From JAYFQE01 sp034927345 (lineage in GTDB: Bacteria > Bacillota > Clostridia > Saccharofermentanales > UBA5734), in contig JAYFQE010000006.1 of assembly GCA_034927345.1 (NCBI GenBank), forward strand, positions 31,836 to 95,835: a stretch of 64,000 bases of DNA, written 5' to 3'. The notes below the pieces were generated by a model. That model was not told the DNA's origin. It did no database searches and worked only from the letters and a program-made list of their open reading frames with translations. This document shows, piece by piece, positions 52,303 through 61,250 of this stretch. The position numbers and the translations under genes are program-made. Position 1 is the stretch's first letter; every line of letters begins with the position of its first letter.

Positions 52303-53637
52303 ATGGGTATGACCATGACGGCAAAAATCCTGGCCGCACACGCCGGACTGGATCAGGTTGCGGCAGGCGACCTGATCGAAGCCAGACTGGATCTGGTTCT
52401 CGGCAACGACGTGACGACGCCGCCGGCAATCCGCACTTTGGCGGAAACCGGCGTGGATACTGTTTTTGACCGGACCCGCATCGTGCTGGTTCCCGATCAC
52501 TTTACGCCGAATAAAGACATTAAATCAGCCGAGCATTGCGCTTTGGTCCGGCGGTTTGCCCGCCGGCATGATTTGGAGCATTATTACGAACTGGGTGAAT
52601 CCGGCATGGGCATCGAGCATGTCATTTTGCCGGAAAACGGTCTGGTCGCTCCGGGCGACGCCATTATCGGCGCGGATTCGCACACCTGCACTTACGGCGC
52701 GCTGGGCGCTTTTGCCACCGGCGTCGGCAGCACCGATCTGGCTTACGCTATGGCGACCGGCAAAACCTGGTTCCGCGTGCCGTCGGCAATCCAGGTCGTG
52801 CTGGAAGGACGGCTGCAGCCGGATGTCACCGGGAAGGACCTGATTCTCCATCTGATCGGTCTGATCGGCGTAGACGGCGCGCTCTATCAGTCCCTGGAAT
52901 TTACCGGGCCCGGCGTGGCCGCCCTGAGCATGGCCGAACGCCTGACGATCTGCAACATGGCCATCGAAGCGGGCGGCAAAAACGGGATTTTCCCGGTTGA
53001 TGAACAGACGGAAGCGTATTTGCGCCAGTATGCGCCGGCGCGTTACGGGCAGGGCGCTTACCGGATTTTCCGGGCCGATCCGGATGCCGAATATACGCGT
53101 ACCATAACCATCAATCTGGATGAACTGGCCCAGACGGCGGCTTTCCCGCATTTGCCGGAAAACACGAAGACTGCGGCCGGGTTTGGCGATGTTCCCATTG
53201 ACCAGGTTGTTATCGGTTCCTGCACCAATGGCCGGCTGGAAGATATGCGGCTGGCTGCCCGGTGGCTGGAAGGCCGGCATGTGGCCAAAGGCGTACGCTT
53301 GATTGTAATCCCGGGATCACAGCGCGTTTGGCGCGAATGCCTGACCGAAGGTTTATTGGCAATCTTCGCCGATGCCGGCGCCGTCGTCAGCGCGCCGACC
53401 TGCGGGCCTTGCCTGGGCGGCCATATGGGGATTCTGGCGGCCGGCGAACGATGTGTGGCGACGACCAACAGAAATTTTGTCGGGCGCATGGGCCATCCAA
53501 AATCCGAAGTCTATCTGGCTGGCGTTCCGGTTGCCTGCGCGTCGGCTGTCCTGGGTCATTTGGCGGGAACAGCCGAGCTGCAAAGTAAAGAAAAAAAGGA
53601 GGGACTGTCCGATGCGTTTACAAGGCCATGCCTTTAA
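52303..53637 (+). CDS. leuC: Isopropylmalate/citramalate isomerase large subunit
   Basis: The 444-residue subunit carries the [4Fe-4S] cysteines in VIGSCTNGR and PTCGPCLGG and the DSHTCTYGALG segment. It isomerises isopropylmalate and, in this context, citramalate via citraconate. The ATG at 52303 follows GGAGGA that spans the cimA stop, indicating coupling. Length is nearer to the archaeal-type LeuC group than to the longer E. coli form. The 3' end overlaps leuD by 26 bases. Confidence 0.94.
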   Translation: MGMTMTAKILAAHAGLDQVAAGDLIEARLDLVLGNDVTTPPAIRTLAETGVDTVFDRTRIVLVPDHFTPNKDIKSAEHCALVRRFARRHDLEHYYELGESGMGIEHVILPENGLVAPGDAIIGADSHTCTYGALGAFATGVGSTDLAYAMATGKTWFRVPSAIQVVLEGRLQPDVTGKDLILHLIGLIGVDGALYQSLEFTGPGVAALSMAERLTICNMAIEAGGKNGIFPVDEQTEAYLRQYAPARYGQGAYRIFRADPDAEYTRTITINLDELAQTAAFPHLPENTKTAAGFGDVPIDQVVIGSCTNGRLEDMRLAARWLEGRHVAKGVRLIVIPGSQRVWRECLTEGLLAIFADAGAVVSAPTCGPCLGGHMGILAAGERCVATTNRNFVGRMGHPKSEVYLAGVPVACASAVLGHLAGTAELQSKEKKEGLSDAFTRPCL

Positions 53638-54109
53638 GTACGGCGACAATGTCGACACCGATGTGATTATACCGGCGCGTTATCTCAATACGGCCGAACC
53701 GGCCGAATTAGCCCGCCATTGTCTGGAGGATCTGGACCCCTCATTTATCGGAAAAGTACGTCCGGGCGACATTCTGGTCGCCGGAAGCAATTTCGGCTGC
53801 GGCTCCTCGCGTGAGCATGCGCCGGTCGCGATCAAGGCCAGCGGCGTCAGCTGTGTCGTCGCCCGGAGTTTTGCCCGGATATTTTACCGCAACGCGATCA
53901 ATATGGGCCTGCCGATCCTGGAGAGCGCCGAAGCCAGCGCAGCGGTCGCGGCCGGAGATCAGCTGGATATCGATTTGGATACCGGACGGATCGCCGATTT
54001 GACCAGAAATCTTGTTTTCCAAGCGCGGCCTTTTCCGGCCTTTATCCAAAAGATCATCGCTGCCGACGGTTTGATGGGGACTTTACGAAACAAAGAAAAA
54101 CAAGAATGA
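53612..54109 (+). CDS. leuD: Isopropylmalate/citramalate isomerase small subunit
   Basis: The 165-residue swivelling-domain subunit has YGDNVDTDVIIPARYL and GSNFGCGSSREHAPVAIKASG, the LeuD signatures, and the short length of the archaeal-type form matching leuC. ATG at 53612 follows AAGGAGGGA within leuC. It partners LeuC to form the active isomerase. Confidence 0.95.
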   Translation: MRLQGHAFKYGDNVDTDVIIPARYLNTAEPAELARHCLEDLDPSFIGKVRPGDILVAGSNFGCGSSREHAPVAIKASGVSCVVARSFARIFYRNAINMGLPILESAEASAAVAAGDQLDIDLDTGRIADLTRNLVFQARPFPAFIQKIIAADGLMGTLRNKEKQE

Positions 54110-54148
54110 ATGTCGATTGAACAGGCAGACCGGCAAGGAGCTGATCAT

Positions 54149-55267
54149 ATGGCTGATTTTAAAATTGCTGTCATTCCGGGCGATGGAATCGGACCGGAAG
54201 TTATCAATGGAGCGCGGTTGGTTCTGGATGAGGTTGCCCACTGCTTCGGGCATACTTTTCATTTTGATGAATGGCTGGCCGGCGGTATCGCCATAGACAC
54301 GACCGGCGATCCGCTTCCTTCGGCGACTGTTGCCGGCTGCGGCAACAGCGACGCCGTGCTTCTGGGCGCGGTCGGCGGCCCGCAATGGGACACGCTGCCG
54401 GGAGACCGGCGGCCGGAACGGGCTTTGCTGGGTTTGCGGTCGGCTCTGGGTTTGTATGCCAATCTGCGTCCGGCTGTTCTTTATCCGGCTTTGGCATCCG
54501 CCAGCCCTCTGCGGCCGGATATCGCCGCCCGCGGCATCGATTTTCTCTTCGTCCGCGAATTGACCGGCGGCATCTATTTTAACGAGCATGGCCGCCGGGA
54601 AGGGCGTTTCGGCCTCGAGGCCTTCGATACGGAGGTCTATAGCGTCATGGAAATCGAGCGGATCGTCCGGATGGCGTTTAGTCTGGCTCAAAACCGGAAA
54701 CGGCATCTGACCAGCATTGACAAGGCCAATGTCCTGGAAAGCTCCCGCCTCTGGCGGGAAACCGTTGTGCGTATCGCCGCCGGCTATCCTGACGTCAGGC
54801 TCGATCATCTATATGTCGATAATGCGTCGATGCAGCTGATCCGCCGGCCTGATGAATTTGACGTTTTGGTGTCCGGCAATCTTTTCGGTGATATTTTATC
54901 CGATGAAGCGGCGATGATAACCGGATCAATCGGCCTCTTGCCCTCGGCGTCTCTGGGCATGCCGGGCCGGCCCGGGTTGTATGAGCCGATTCACGGATCG
55001 GCGCCGGATATTGCCGGCCGCGATCTGGCCAATCCGCTGGCCGCGATTTTATCTGCAGCCATGTTGCTGCGTCTTTCACTAGGATTGCCTCATGAGGCGG
55101 AGGCGATTGAACAGGCGGTGGCTGCCGTGTTATCCGCCGGCTATCGGACCGGCGACATCCGGGATCCGGAAACGCCCGGCGACCGGCTGGTTGGCACCCA
55201 AGCCATGAGCAGGCTGGTTGCCGCCGCTTTATCCCGGACAAAAGAGGAGGCGAATCAGGATGATTAG
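54149..55267 (+). CDS. leuB: 3-isopropylmalate dehydrogenase
   Basis: The 372-residue NAD-dependent decarboxylating dehydrogenase has VIPGDGIGPEVI at residue 7, FVRELTGGIYF and the YVDNASMQLIRRPDEFDVLVSGNLFGDILSD region with catalytic Asp residues. It can also oxidise the 3-methylmalate formed from citramalate. ATG at 54149 follows AAGGAG; upstream in-frame ATG (54110) lacks conservation. It overlaps ilvD by 8 bases. Confidence 0.95.
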   Translation: MADFKIAVIPGDGIGPEVINGARLVLDEVAHCFGHTFHFDEWLAGGIAIDTTGDPLPSATVAGCGNSDAVLLGAVGGPQWDTLPGDRRPERALLGLRSALGLYANLRPAVLYPALASASPLRPDIAARGIDFLFVRELTGGIYFNEHGRREGRFGLEAFDTEVYSVMEIERIVRMAFSLAQNRKRHLTSIDKANVLESSRLWRETVVRIAAGYPDVRLDHLYVDNASMQLIRRPDEFDVLVSGNLFGDILSDEAAMITGSIGLLPSASLGMPGRPGLYEPIHGSAPDIAGRDLANPLAAILSAAMLLRLSLGLPHEAEAIEQAVAAVLSAGYRTGDIRDPETPGDRLVGTQAMSRLVAAALSRTKEEANQDD

Positions 55268-56912
55268 CGACCAAATCAAGAAAACGCCCGGCCGAGCTGC
55301 CCATCGTTCCCTGCTTTACGCGCTGGGGTTAACGGAGGAAGAATTGGAACGCCCGTTTATCGGCGTGATCAATTCATTTAATGAAATTGTGCCGGGGCAT
55401 CAGCACTTGAGGACGCTGTGCGACGCGGTCAAGGAAGGCGTCCGCAGTTCCGGAGGCGTTCCGTTCGAGTTTCCGTCCATTGCCGTGTGCGACGGCTTGG
55501 CGATGAACCATATCGGCATGAAATATTCGCTGGTCAGCCGTGATTTGATTGCCGACAGCTGCGAAATCATGCTGGCGGCGCATGCTTTCGACGCGGTTGT
55601 TTTTATTCCCAGCTGCGACAAAGTCGTGCCCGGCATGCTGCTGGCCGCCGCTCGTCTGGATCTGCCCAGCGTGATGGTCAGCGGCGGACCGATGCTGCCC
55701 GGCCTGCATCGGGGCGAACGGATCGGTCTGAGCAATCTGTTCGAGGCTGTCGGCGCCCATGCCGCCAACCGGATGAGCGAGGAAGAATTGCATGAAATGG
55801 AACGGTCGGCCTGTCCGACATGCGGCAGCTGTTCCGGCATGTATACGGCCAACACCATGAATTGCCTTACCGAAGCGCTTGGCCTGGCTTTGCCGGGCAA
55901 CGGTACGATTCCCGCGGTCTTTGCCGATCGGCGCCGCCTGGCGCGCCGGACCGGTGAAACGGTCATGAAGTTGTTGAAGGAGAATCGGACGGCCCGGGCA
56001 ATTTTGAGTCCGGCTGCTCTTCGCAATGCCCTGCGTGTCGATATGGCCCTGGGCGGTTCGACCAATACGGTTCTTCATCTGCTGGCGTTGGCCCGCGAAA
56101 TCGGCGATCCGCTTGATCTGGCGGAAATCGGCCGGATCAGCGCCGCGACTCCGCAGCTGTGCAAGTTGAATCCGGCAGGCGCCGATTTTATCACAGATCT
56201 GGAGCAACAAGGCGGCATCCGCGCGGTTATGGCCGAATTGGCCCATACCGGGCTGCTTGATTTGAACGCTCCAACCGTTGACGGAACGATCGGCGGCCGC
56301 ATCGCCGGCAGCCGCGGCGCCGACGGCCGGGTAATCCGTTCTTGTATTCAGCCTTATGCGCCGGACGGCGGCCTGGCTGTCCTTTTTGGCAATTTGGCCC
56401 CTGACGGCTGTGTTGTTAAAAAGGGCGCGGTTGATCCGGCTATGATGTGCCATGAAGGGCCGGCCCGGGTCTATGACAACGAGGAAGCAGCCAGCCGCGC
56501 AATTTTTGCCGGTGAAATCCGGCCGGGCGATGTGGTTGTGATCCGCTTTGAAGGACCGAAAGGGGGGCCGGGAATGCGTGAAATGCTGACGCCGACCAGC
56601 GCTCTTGCCGGCATGGGCCTGGACCGGCAGGTTGCCTTGCTGACCGACGGCCGTTTTTCCGGAGCAACCCGCGGCGCGGCCATTGGCCATATTTGTCCTG
56701 AAGCTGCCGTCGGCGGGCTGATTGCTAAAGTTTGCGACGGCGACCGGATCCGGATCGACATTCCGGCGCATCGGGTCGATTTACTTGTTTCGGATGACAT
56801 TTTGTCGGCACGCCGCCCGGCGGAGTATGCCAGCCAGATTCCGTCCGGCGTTCTGAACCGTTATCGCCGGCAAGTGCAGGCCAGCAGCGAAGGCGCACGC
56901 CTGACGCCGTGA
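55260..56912 (+). CDS. ilvD: Dihydroxyacid dehydratase
   Basis: The 550-residue Fe-S enzyme converts dihydroxyacids to 2-oxoacids in valine/isoleucine synthesis. It has the cysteines in IPSCDKVVPGML and CPTCGSCSGMYTANTMNC, and the C-terminal TDGRFSGATRGAAIGH motif. Start at 55260 follows AGGAGGCGAA inside leuB. It is followed by ilvB after 16 bp. Confidence 0.97.
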   Translation: MISDQIKKTPGRAAHRSLLYALGLTEEELERPFIGVINSFNEIVPGHQHLRTLCDAVKEGVRSSGGVPFEFPSIAVCDGLAMNHIGMKYSLVSRDLIADSCEIMLAAHAFDAVVFIPSCDKVVPGMLLAAARLDLPSVMVSGGPMLPGLHRGERIGLSNLFEAVGAHAANRMSEEELHEMERSACPTCGSCSGMYTANTMNCLTEALGLALPGNGTIPAVFADRRRLARRTGETVMKLLKENRTARAILSPAALRNALRVDMALGGSTNTVLHLLALAREIGDPLDLAEIGRISAATPQLCKLNPAGADFITDLEQQGGIRAVMAELAHTGLLDLNAPTVDGTIGGRIAGSRGADGRVIRSCIQPYAPDGGLAVLFGNLAPDGCVVKKGAVDPAMMCHEGPARVYDNEEAASRAIFAGEIRPGDVVVIRFEGPKGGPGMREMLTPTSALAGMGLDRQVALLTDGRFSGATRGAAIGHICPEAAVGGLIAKVCDGDRIRIDIPAHRVDLLVSDDILSARRPAEYASQIPSGVLNRYRRQVQASSEGARLTP

Positions 56913-56928
56913 GAGAGGAGGCTTTGCG

Positions 56929-58644
56929 ATGAATGGAGCCGAATGGATTGTCGATTTTTTAACCCGCAAAGGTGTTCAGCATGCTTTCGGATATCCCGGC
57001 GGACCAGTTGTTGTTCTTTATGAAGCAATCTACAAAGCCGGTTTCCCGCATATTTTGTCGCGCCATGAACAGGGGGCTGTTCACGCGGCCGAAGGTTACG
57101 CCAAAGTAACCGGCTTCCCCGGGGTTGTCATCGCGACATCCGGCCCCGGCGCCACCAACCTGGTTACCGGTCTGGCCGATGCTTATCTTGATTCCGTTCC
57201 CCTTTTGGCCATAACCGGCGCCGTCGCCCGCAAGGCCACCGGTACCGATGCTTTTCAGGAAGCCGATATAACCGGCATAACCCAGCCGGTCACAAAATAC
57301 AACTATCTGGTCATGAACCCGGATGAACTGCTGCCAATTCTGGAAGAGGCCTGGCAGTTAACGACCGAAGGCCGGCCGGGGCCTGTTCTGGTCAATGTGC
57401 CGAAGGACATCCTGGCCAGTCCGATCAAACCGCCGTCAGGCCGCCAGCAAACCTATATCCGCCATCGGCCGCCCAAAGTCCGGACCTGCAGCTTGACCGA
57501 TAAAATTTACAATGCAATCAGACTGTGCCGCAAACCGCTGCTGCTGGCCGGAGGCGGCTGCGTTATTGCCAAAAACGGCACAGATGACCTCCAGGCTTTT
57601 GCAGAGAGTCTGGGCATACCGGTGGCAACCACACTGATGGGCAAGGGCGCCATCCCGGAAAACCATCCGCTTTATCTGGGCAATCTGGGTATGCACGGGA
57701 CGCCGCAAGCGAATACGGCTCTCGGTAATTGCGATCTCCTTCTGGCCGTCGGGAGCCGCTTCAGCGACCGGATCATCGGCGATCCGGAACTTTTCGATCG
57801 TTCATTGTCGCGGCGGACCCTGATCCATGTGGACATCGACCTGGCGGAAATCGGCAAAAACCTGCATACAGATATCGAAATCGAGGACGATGCCGCCGCC
57901 TTTTTCGAAGCGATGCTGGCCGCGCGGCCTGATGATGATTTCCGCCCGCTTTGGCAGCCCTGGCTGGACAGCCTCCTGGTTAAGAAAAAGCACTATCAGA
58001 AGCTGGTCTTATCGATGTACCGGGAAACAACGCCGCTGCTGCCGCAATATGTCATCCATCAGGTTGCCGAACGACTGAAGGGCACTAATCCGCTGGTGGT
58101 TACCGATGTGGGCCAGCATCAGATGTTTACCGCCCAGCACTACCCGGTGGAATCACCCCGCTCTTTTATTACGTCGGGCGGTTTGGGCACCATGGGTTTC
58201 GGCCTGCCTGCATCCATTGGCGCGGCTCTGGCGGCGCCGAAAAGAACTACGGTACTTTTCGCCGGCGACGGCGGATTTCAAATGACGATTCAGGAACTGG
58301 GCCTGCTGGCGCAGTTAAAGCTGCCGGTCAAGATCCTGATCATGGATAATTGCTGCCTGGGCATGGTGCGGCAGTGGCAGGAGTTGTTTTTCAACAAGCA
58401 TTATAGCTGTACGCTGCTGGACCATAATCCGGATTTTGTAAAAATTGCCGAGGCTTACGGCATACCGGCCGGCCGGGCGTCCGACGGCCCCTCTTTACGG
58501 ACCGAGCTGGAGAAAGCTCTGACTGTTGCCGGGCCTTATCTGATCCACTGCCTGATTGATCCGCGGGAAAATGTCTATCCGATGATCCCGGCCGGCAAAA
58601 TGCCGCAGGATCTGCTGATGCCCGGTCTGGACAACGGTGAATAA
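56929..58644 (+). CDS. ilvB: Acetolactate synthase large subunit
   Basis: The 571-residue ThDP enzyme has the catalytic Glu in LSRHEQGAVHAAEGYA, the FGYPGGPVVVLYEAI start, and the ThDP-binding GDGGFQMTIQELGLLAQLKL to MDNCCLGMVRQWQE region. The last motif reads DN where NN is more usual; Asn is retained. The small subunit ilvN lies not beside it but beyond ilvC on the other strand. Site GAGAGGAGG precedes ATG. A strong terminator follows. Confidence 0.96.
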   Translation: MNGAEWIVDFLTRKGVQHAFGYPGGPVVVLYEAIYKAGFPHILSRHEQGAVHAAEGYAKVTGFPGVVIATSGPGATNLVTGLADAYLDSVPLLAITGAVARKATGTDAFQEADITGITQPVTKYNYLVMNPDELLPILEEAWQLTTEGRPGPVLVNVPKDILASPIKPPSGRQQTYIRHRPPKVRTCSLTDKIYNAIRLCRKPLLLAGGGCVIAKNGTDDLQAFAESLGIPVATTLMGKGAIPENHPLYLGNLGMHGTPQANTALGNCDLLLAVGSRFSDRIIGDPELFDRSLSRRTLIHVDIDLAEIGKNLHTDIEIEDDAAAFFEAMLAARPDDDFRPLWQPWLDSLLVKKKHYQKLVLSMYRETTPLLPQYVIHQVAERLKGTNPLVVTDVGQHQMFTAQHYPVESPRSFITSGGLGTMGFGLPASIGAALAAPKRTTVLFAGDGGFQMTIQELGLLAQLKLPVKILIMDNCCLGMVRQWQELFFNKHYSCTLLDHNPDFVKIAEAYGIPAGRASDGPSLRTELEKALTVAGPYLIHCLIDPRENVYPMIPAGKMPQDLLMPGLDNGE

Positions 58645-58703
58645 GCTGCCTTCCGGTCTTTTGCCAGGATAGAAAAATACCCGGCGCAGCCTGTAAAACA
58701 TCA

Positions 58704-58743
58704 AACGCCCCGCTCCTGCTGATCACAGGGACGGGGCGTTTTC
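58704..58743 (+). terminator. Terminator after ilvB
   Basis: ACGCCCCG (58705-58712) pairs with CGGGGCGT (58732-58739), followed by TTTTC. A 19-base loop region lies between. It ends the cimA-ilvB operon just before the convergent ilvC. Confidence 0.75.
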
Positions 58744-58775
58744 TTCAACAAACGCTTACAGCCGGGGATCCGGCA

Positions 58776-59780
58776 TCAGGGGATCTCGATTTCGCGATTC
58801 CAGCTCATCATAGCCCGCAGATCCCTGCCGATTTTTTCGACCGGATGCTCGGCTTCAATCCGGCGGCGCGCCAGGAAATTTGGCCGGCCGGCTTGATTCT
58901 CCAGAATCCAGTTGCGGGCGAAAACCCCTTCCTGGATCTCCTGCAGCACCTTCCGCATTTCCTGCCGGGTCTGGTCGGTGATGATCCGGCGGCCGATGCA
59001 GTAATCGCCATACTCTGCCGTATCGCTGACGGAATAACGCATCAGGGACAGACCGCCCTGGGCGATCATGTCGACGATTAATTTCATTTCATGAACACAT
59101 TCATAATAAGCGTTTTCCGGGTCATAACCGGCTTCAACCAAGACGTCGAATCCGGCTTTCATCAACTCCGAAACCCCGCCGCACAGGACACATTGTTCGC
59201 CGAACAAGTCGGTTTCCGTCTCCTCGCGGAAGGTGGTTCCGAGCAACCCGGCTCTGGCGGCGCCGATCCCATAACCATAATCGAAAGCCAGGTCCTGAGC
59301 CTGACCGGTAAAATCCTGATAAACGGCAAAAAGGGCCGGGACGCCGCGGCCGGCTTTGTACTGGCTGCGGACCGTATGGCCGGGGCCCTTTGGCGCGATC
59401 ATAAAGACGTCGATGTCTGCAGGCGGTTTGATCCGGCCGAAATGAATATTAAAACCGTGGGCGAAAGCCAGGGCTTTGCCGGCCGTCAAGTTGGGCAGCA
59501 CGTCCTTCTCATACAAATCAGGCTGCTTTTCATCATTGACCAGGATCATCACGACATCGGCCCGCCTGACTGCCTCCGCGGCGATAAAAACCTGCATGCC
59601 CGCCGCTTCGGCCTTGCTCCAGGAACGGCTGCCTTCATATAAGCCGACGATAACTTGAAAACCGCTCTCTTTCAGGTTAAGGGCATGGGCGTAGCCCTGG
59701 CTGCCGTAACCGATGACGGCGATAACTTTGTGGTCCAGAGCGTGCGTCCGGCATTCCTGCTCTTTATAAATCTTTTTCAT
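58776..59780 (-). CDS. ilvC: Ketol-acid reductoisomerase
   Basis: The 334-residue class I enzyme has the NADPH-binding VIGYGSQGYAHALNLKESG near residue 22, MIAPKGPGHTVRSQY and ALFAVYQDFTGQAQDLAFDYGYGIG with the metal-ligand region FGEQCVLCGG. It reduces and rearranges acetolactate or acetohydroxybutyrate. Its start overlaps the stop of ilvN by 4 bases, giving an ilvN-ilvC operon that runs toward ilvB. Confidence 0.97.
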   Translation of the reverse strand: MKKIYKEQECRTHALDHKVIAVIGYGSQGYAHALNLKESGFQVIVGLYEGSRSWSKAEAAGMQVFIAAEAVRRADVVMILVNDEKQPDLYEKDVLPNLTAGKALAFAHGFNIHFGRIKPPADIDVFMIAPKGPGHTVRSQYKAGRGVPALFAVYQDFTGQAQDLAFDYGYGIGAARAGLLGTTFREETETDLFGEQCVLCGGVSELMKAGFDVLVEAGYDPENAYYECVHEMKLIVDMIAQGGLSLMRYSVSDTAEYGDYCIGRRIITDQTRQEMRKVLQEIQEGVFARNWILENQAGRPNFLARRRIEAEHPVEKIGRDLRAMMSWNREIEIP

Positions 59781-60331
59781 AAATCAACCTCCTCCGGTTC
59801 ATCCGGATTTCCCGGCATATCCTGGCCGGGTTCAGGCGGCGTGACATTCATGACTTTGGTTCCGCGTTCAATGGCGATTGGCCCTGTCCGGACCAGTTCC
59901 AGGATGCCGTAAGGCTCGAGCAGACTTTGCAAAGCCTGGATTTTATCGTCTTTGCCGCTGATTTCGATCGTTACGGTCGTCGGGGAGACATCGATGATAT
60001 GACCGCGGAAAATATCGGCGACCTGCAGAATTTGCGCCCGGGTTGCGGCATCGGAATGAACTTTGATAAAAACAAGCTCGCGCGAAAAAAATTCTTCGGC
60101 TTTCAAATGCCGAACCATGAGAACATCCGGCATTTTATGCAGTTGGCGGGTAATTTGCCGGACTAGTTCGTCATCGCCGGACAAGGTGATGGTAATCCGG
60201 GAAATAGCCGGATCCTGCGTGGTGCCGACAGCCAGACTCTCGATATTGTAGCCTCGGCGGGCAAACAGACTGGTGACTCGCGTCAGAACGCCAGCCCGGT
60301 TTTCAACCAGGACAGATAGGCTCTGCAGCAT
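59777..60331 (-). CDS. ilvN: Acetolactate synthase small regulatory subunit
   Basis: The 184-residue protein has an N-terminal ACT domain (VLVENRAGVLTRVTSLFARRGYNIESLAVG) and a C-terminal domain ending in ALQSLLEPYGILELVRTGPIAIERG. It gives acetolactate synthase valine feedback control. The ATG at 60331 follows GAGGGAT better than the ATG at 60349. It is encoded opposite to ilvB, an unusual arrangement. Confidence 0.95.
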   Translation of the reverse strand: MLQSLSVLVENRAGVLTRVTSLFARRGYNIESLAVGTTQDPAISRITITLSGDDELVRQITRQLHKMPDVLMVRHLKAEEFFSRELVFIKVHSDAATRAQILQVADIFRGHIIDVSPTTVTIEISGKDDKIQALQSLLEPYGILELVRTGPIAIERGTKVMNVTPPEPGQDMPGNPDEPEEVDL

Positions 60332-60459
60332 GATATCCCTCCTATTCATCCATAAAAGACTGATGGCTCCACGTTATCATGTTTCAGCGACGCCGGCAAC
60401 ACTCTGGCCGATCTCGTCGTAAAATGACAAGATAAATAACGATTTTAACACCCGCGCGG

Positions 60460-60493
60460 CAAAAAAAGGCCTGCCGCGGTGCCGGGCAGGCCT
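60460..60493 (-). terminator. Terminator of mscL (minus strand)
   Basis: On the minus strand AGGCCTGCC (60493-60485) pairs with GGCAGGCCT (60475-60467) and is followed by a run of seven T residues (60467-60461). It lies 86 bp after the mscL stop. Confidence 0.88.
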
Positions 60494-60578
60494 GTATCGG
60501 GATCGGGCGGTGTTCGTTTCAACGGTACTTCATGTCTGGCCGCCTTAGCCGGGCGGGCTGTATTTCAGATGATAAGCC

Positions 60579-60986
60579 TCATTTGTTTCCGCTTTTCAAA
60601 ATGTCGCGGATTTCTTCCAAAAGTTGAACATCAGCCGGTTTGGCAGCCGGAGCCGGTTCCTTCTTTTTCTGCAGTTTGTTCAGCAAACGGATGATGAAGA
60701 AGATGGTGACGGCGATGATGAGGAACTGGATGATGACCTGGATCAAGTGACCATAAGTAATGGCTACTTCCGGTTTGATAATCTTGTCGTTTTCGAGAAC
60801 GGCCTGGGTCAGGATAATTTTAAATTCCGAGAAATTAATGCCGGCTGTCAGCGCGCCGACAACGGGCATGATGATATCATTGACCAGACTGGTTACGACG
60901 GCGTTAAACGCGGCGCCGATAACAACGGCGACAGCCAGGTCTATGACATTGCCCCGCATGATGAATTTTTTAAAATCCGCCCACAT
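60579..60986 (-). CDS. mscL: Large-conductance mechanosensitive channel
   Basis: The 135-residue protein has the MscL pattern: MWADFKKFIMRGNVIDLAVAVVIGAAFNAVVTSLVNDIIMPVVG for the first helix, an extracellular loop, a second helix (about 78-100: IQVIIQFLIIAVTIFFIIRLLNKL) and a short charged C-terminal helix LLEEIRDIL. It opens on membrane tension to release solutes during osmotic downshock. Site AAGGAGG precedes ATG. It is monocistronic. Confidence 0.97.
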   Translation of the reverse strand: MWADFKKFIMRGNVIDLAVAVVIGAAFNAVVTSLVNDIIMPVVGALTAGINFSEFKIILTQAVLENDKIIKPEVAITYGHLIQVIIQFLIIAVTIFFIIRLLNKLQKKKEPAPAAKPADVQLLEEIRDILKSGNK

Positions 60987-61172
60987 AAGTCAACCTCCTT
61001 AGTTCAGCGCCTGCCTGCCGGCAAGCGGTTCTTTGAATCCAGTATAACGAAAAATCTGCCGATATGCCAGCCCTTCCATGCTATTCAGTCCAGTCCGGCG
61101 TTCCTGCGTGACGGCGGTTCTTCTTGCCGGACAGGAGGGGGGAGCAGACGTTTCAAAAAAGGGAACATTTGT

Positions 61173-61201
61173 TTGACATGGCCCCGGCTGCCGATTATAA
61201 T
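61173..61201 (+). promoter_or_regulatory. Consensus promoter of the radical-SAM gene pair
   Basis: TTGACA (61173-61178) and TATAAT (61196-61201) with a 17-bp spacer make a perfect consensus housekeeping promoter, the only one of this quality in the window. Transcription would start near 61208, about 43 nt before the assigned start codon. Confidence 0.9.
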
Positions 61202-61250
61202 GAAGACAGAATCTTTGATGGTATTGTGATGGCGATGAGTGATGGCAATG

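Noticed and set aside
55374..56771. 465-codon open frame antisense to ilvD, and similar long antisense frames at 34862-36028, 27837-28895, 20629-21510 and 52525-53280
   Set aside because: Each lies wholly inside a clearly conserved gene, has no ribosome site and encodes no recognisable domain; codon bias of the real gene leaves the opposite frame open.
58746..58760. cre-like AAACGCTTAC near the ilvB terminator
   Set aside because: It matches the consensus only partly and lies between two convergent 3' ends where it could not repress.
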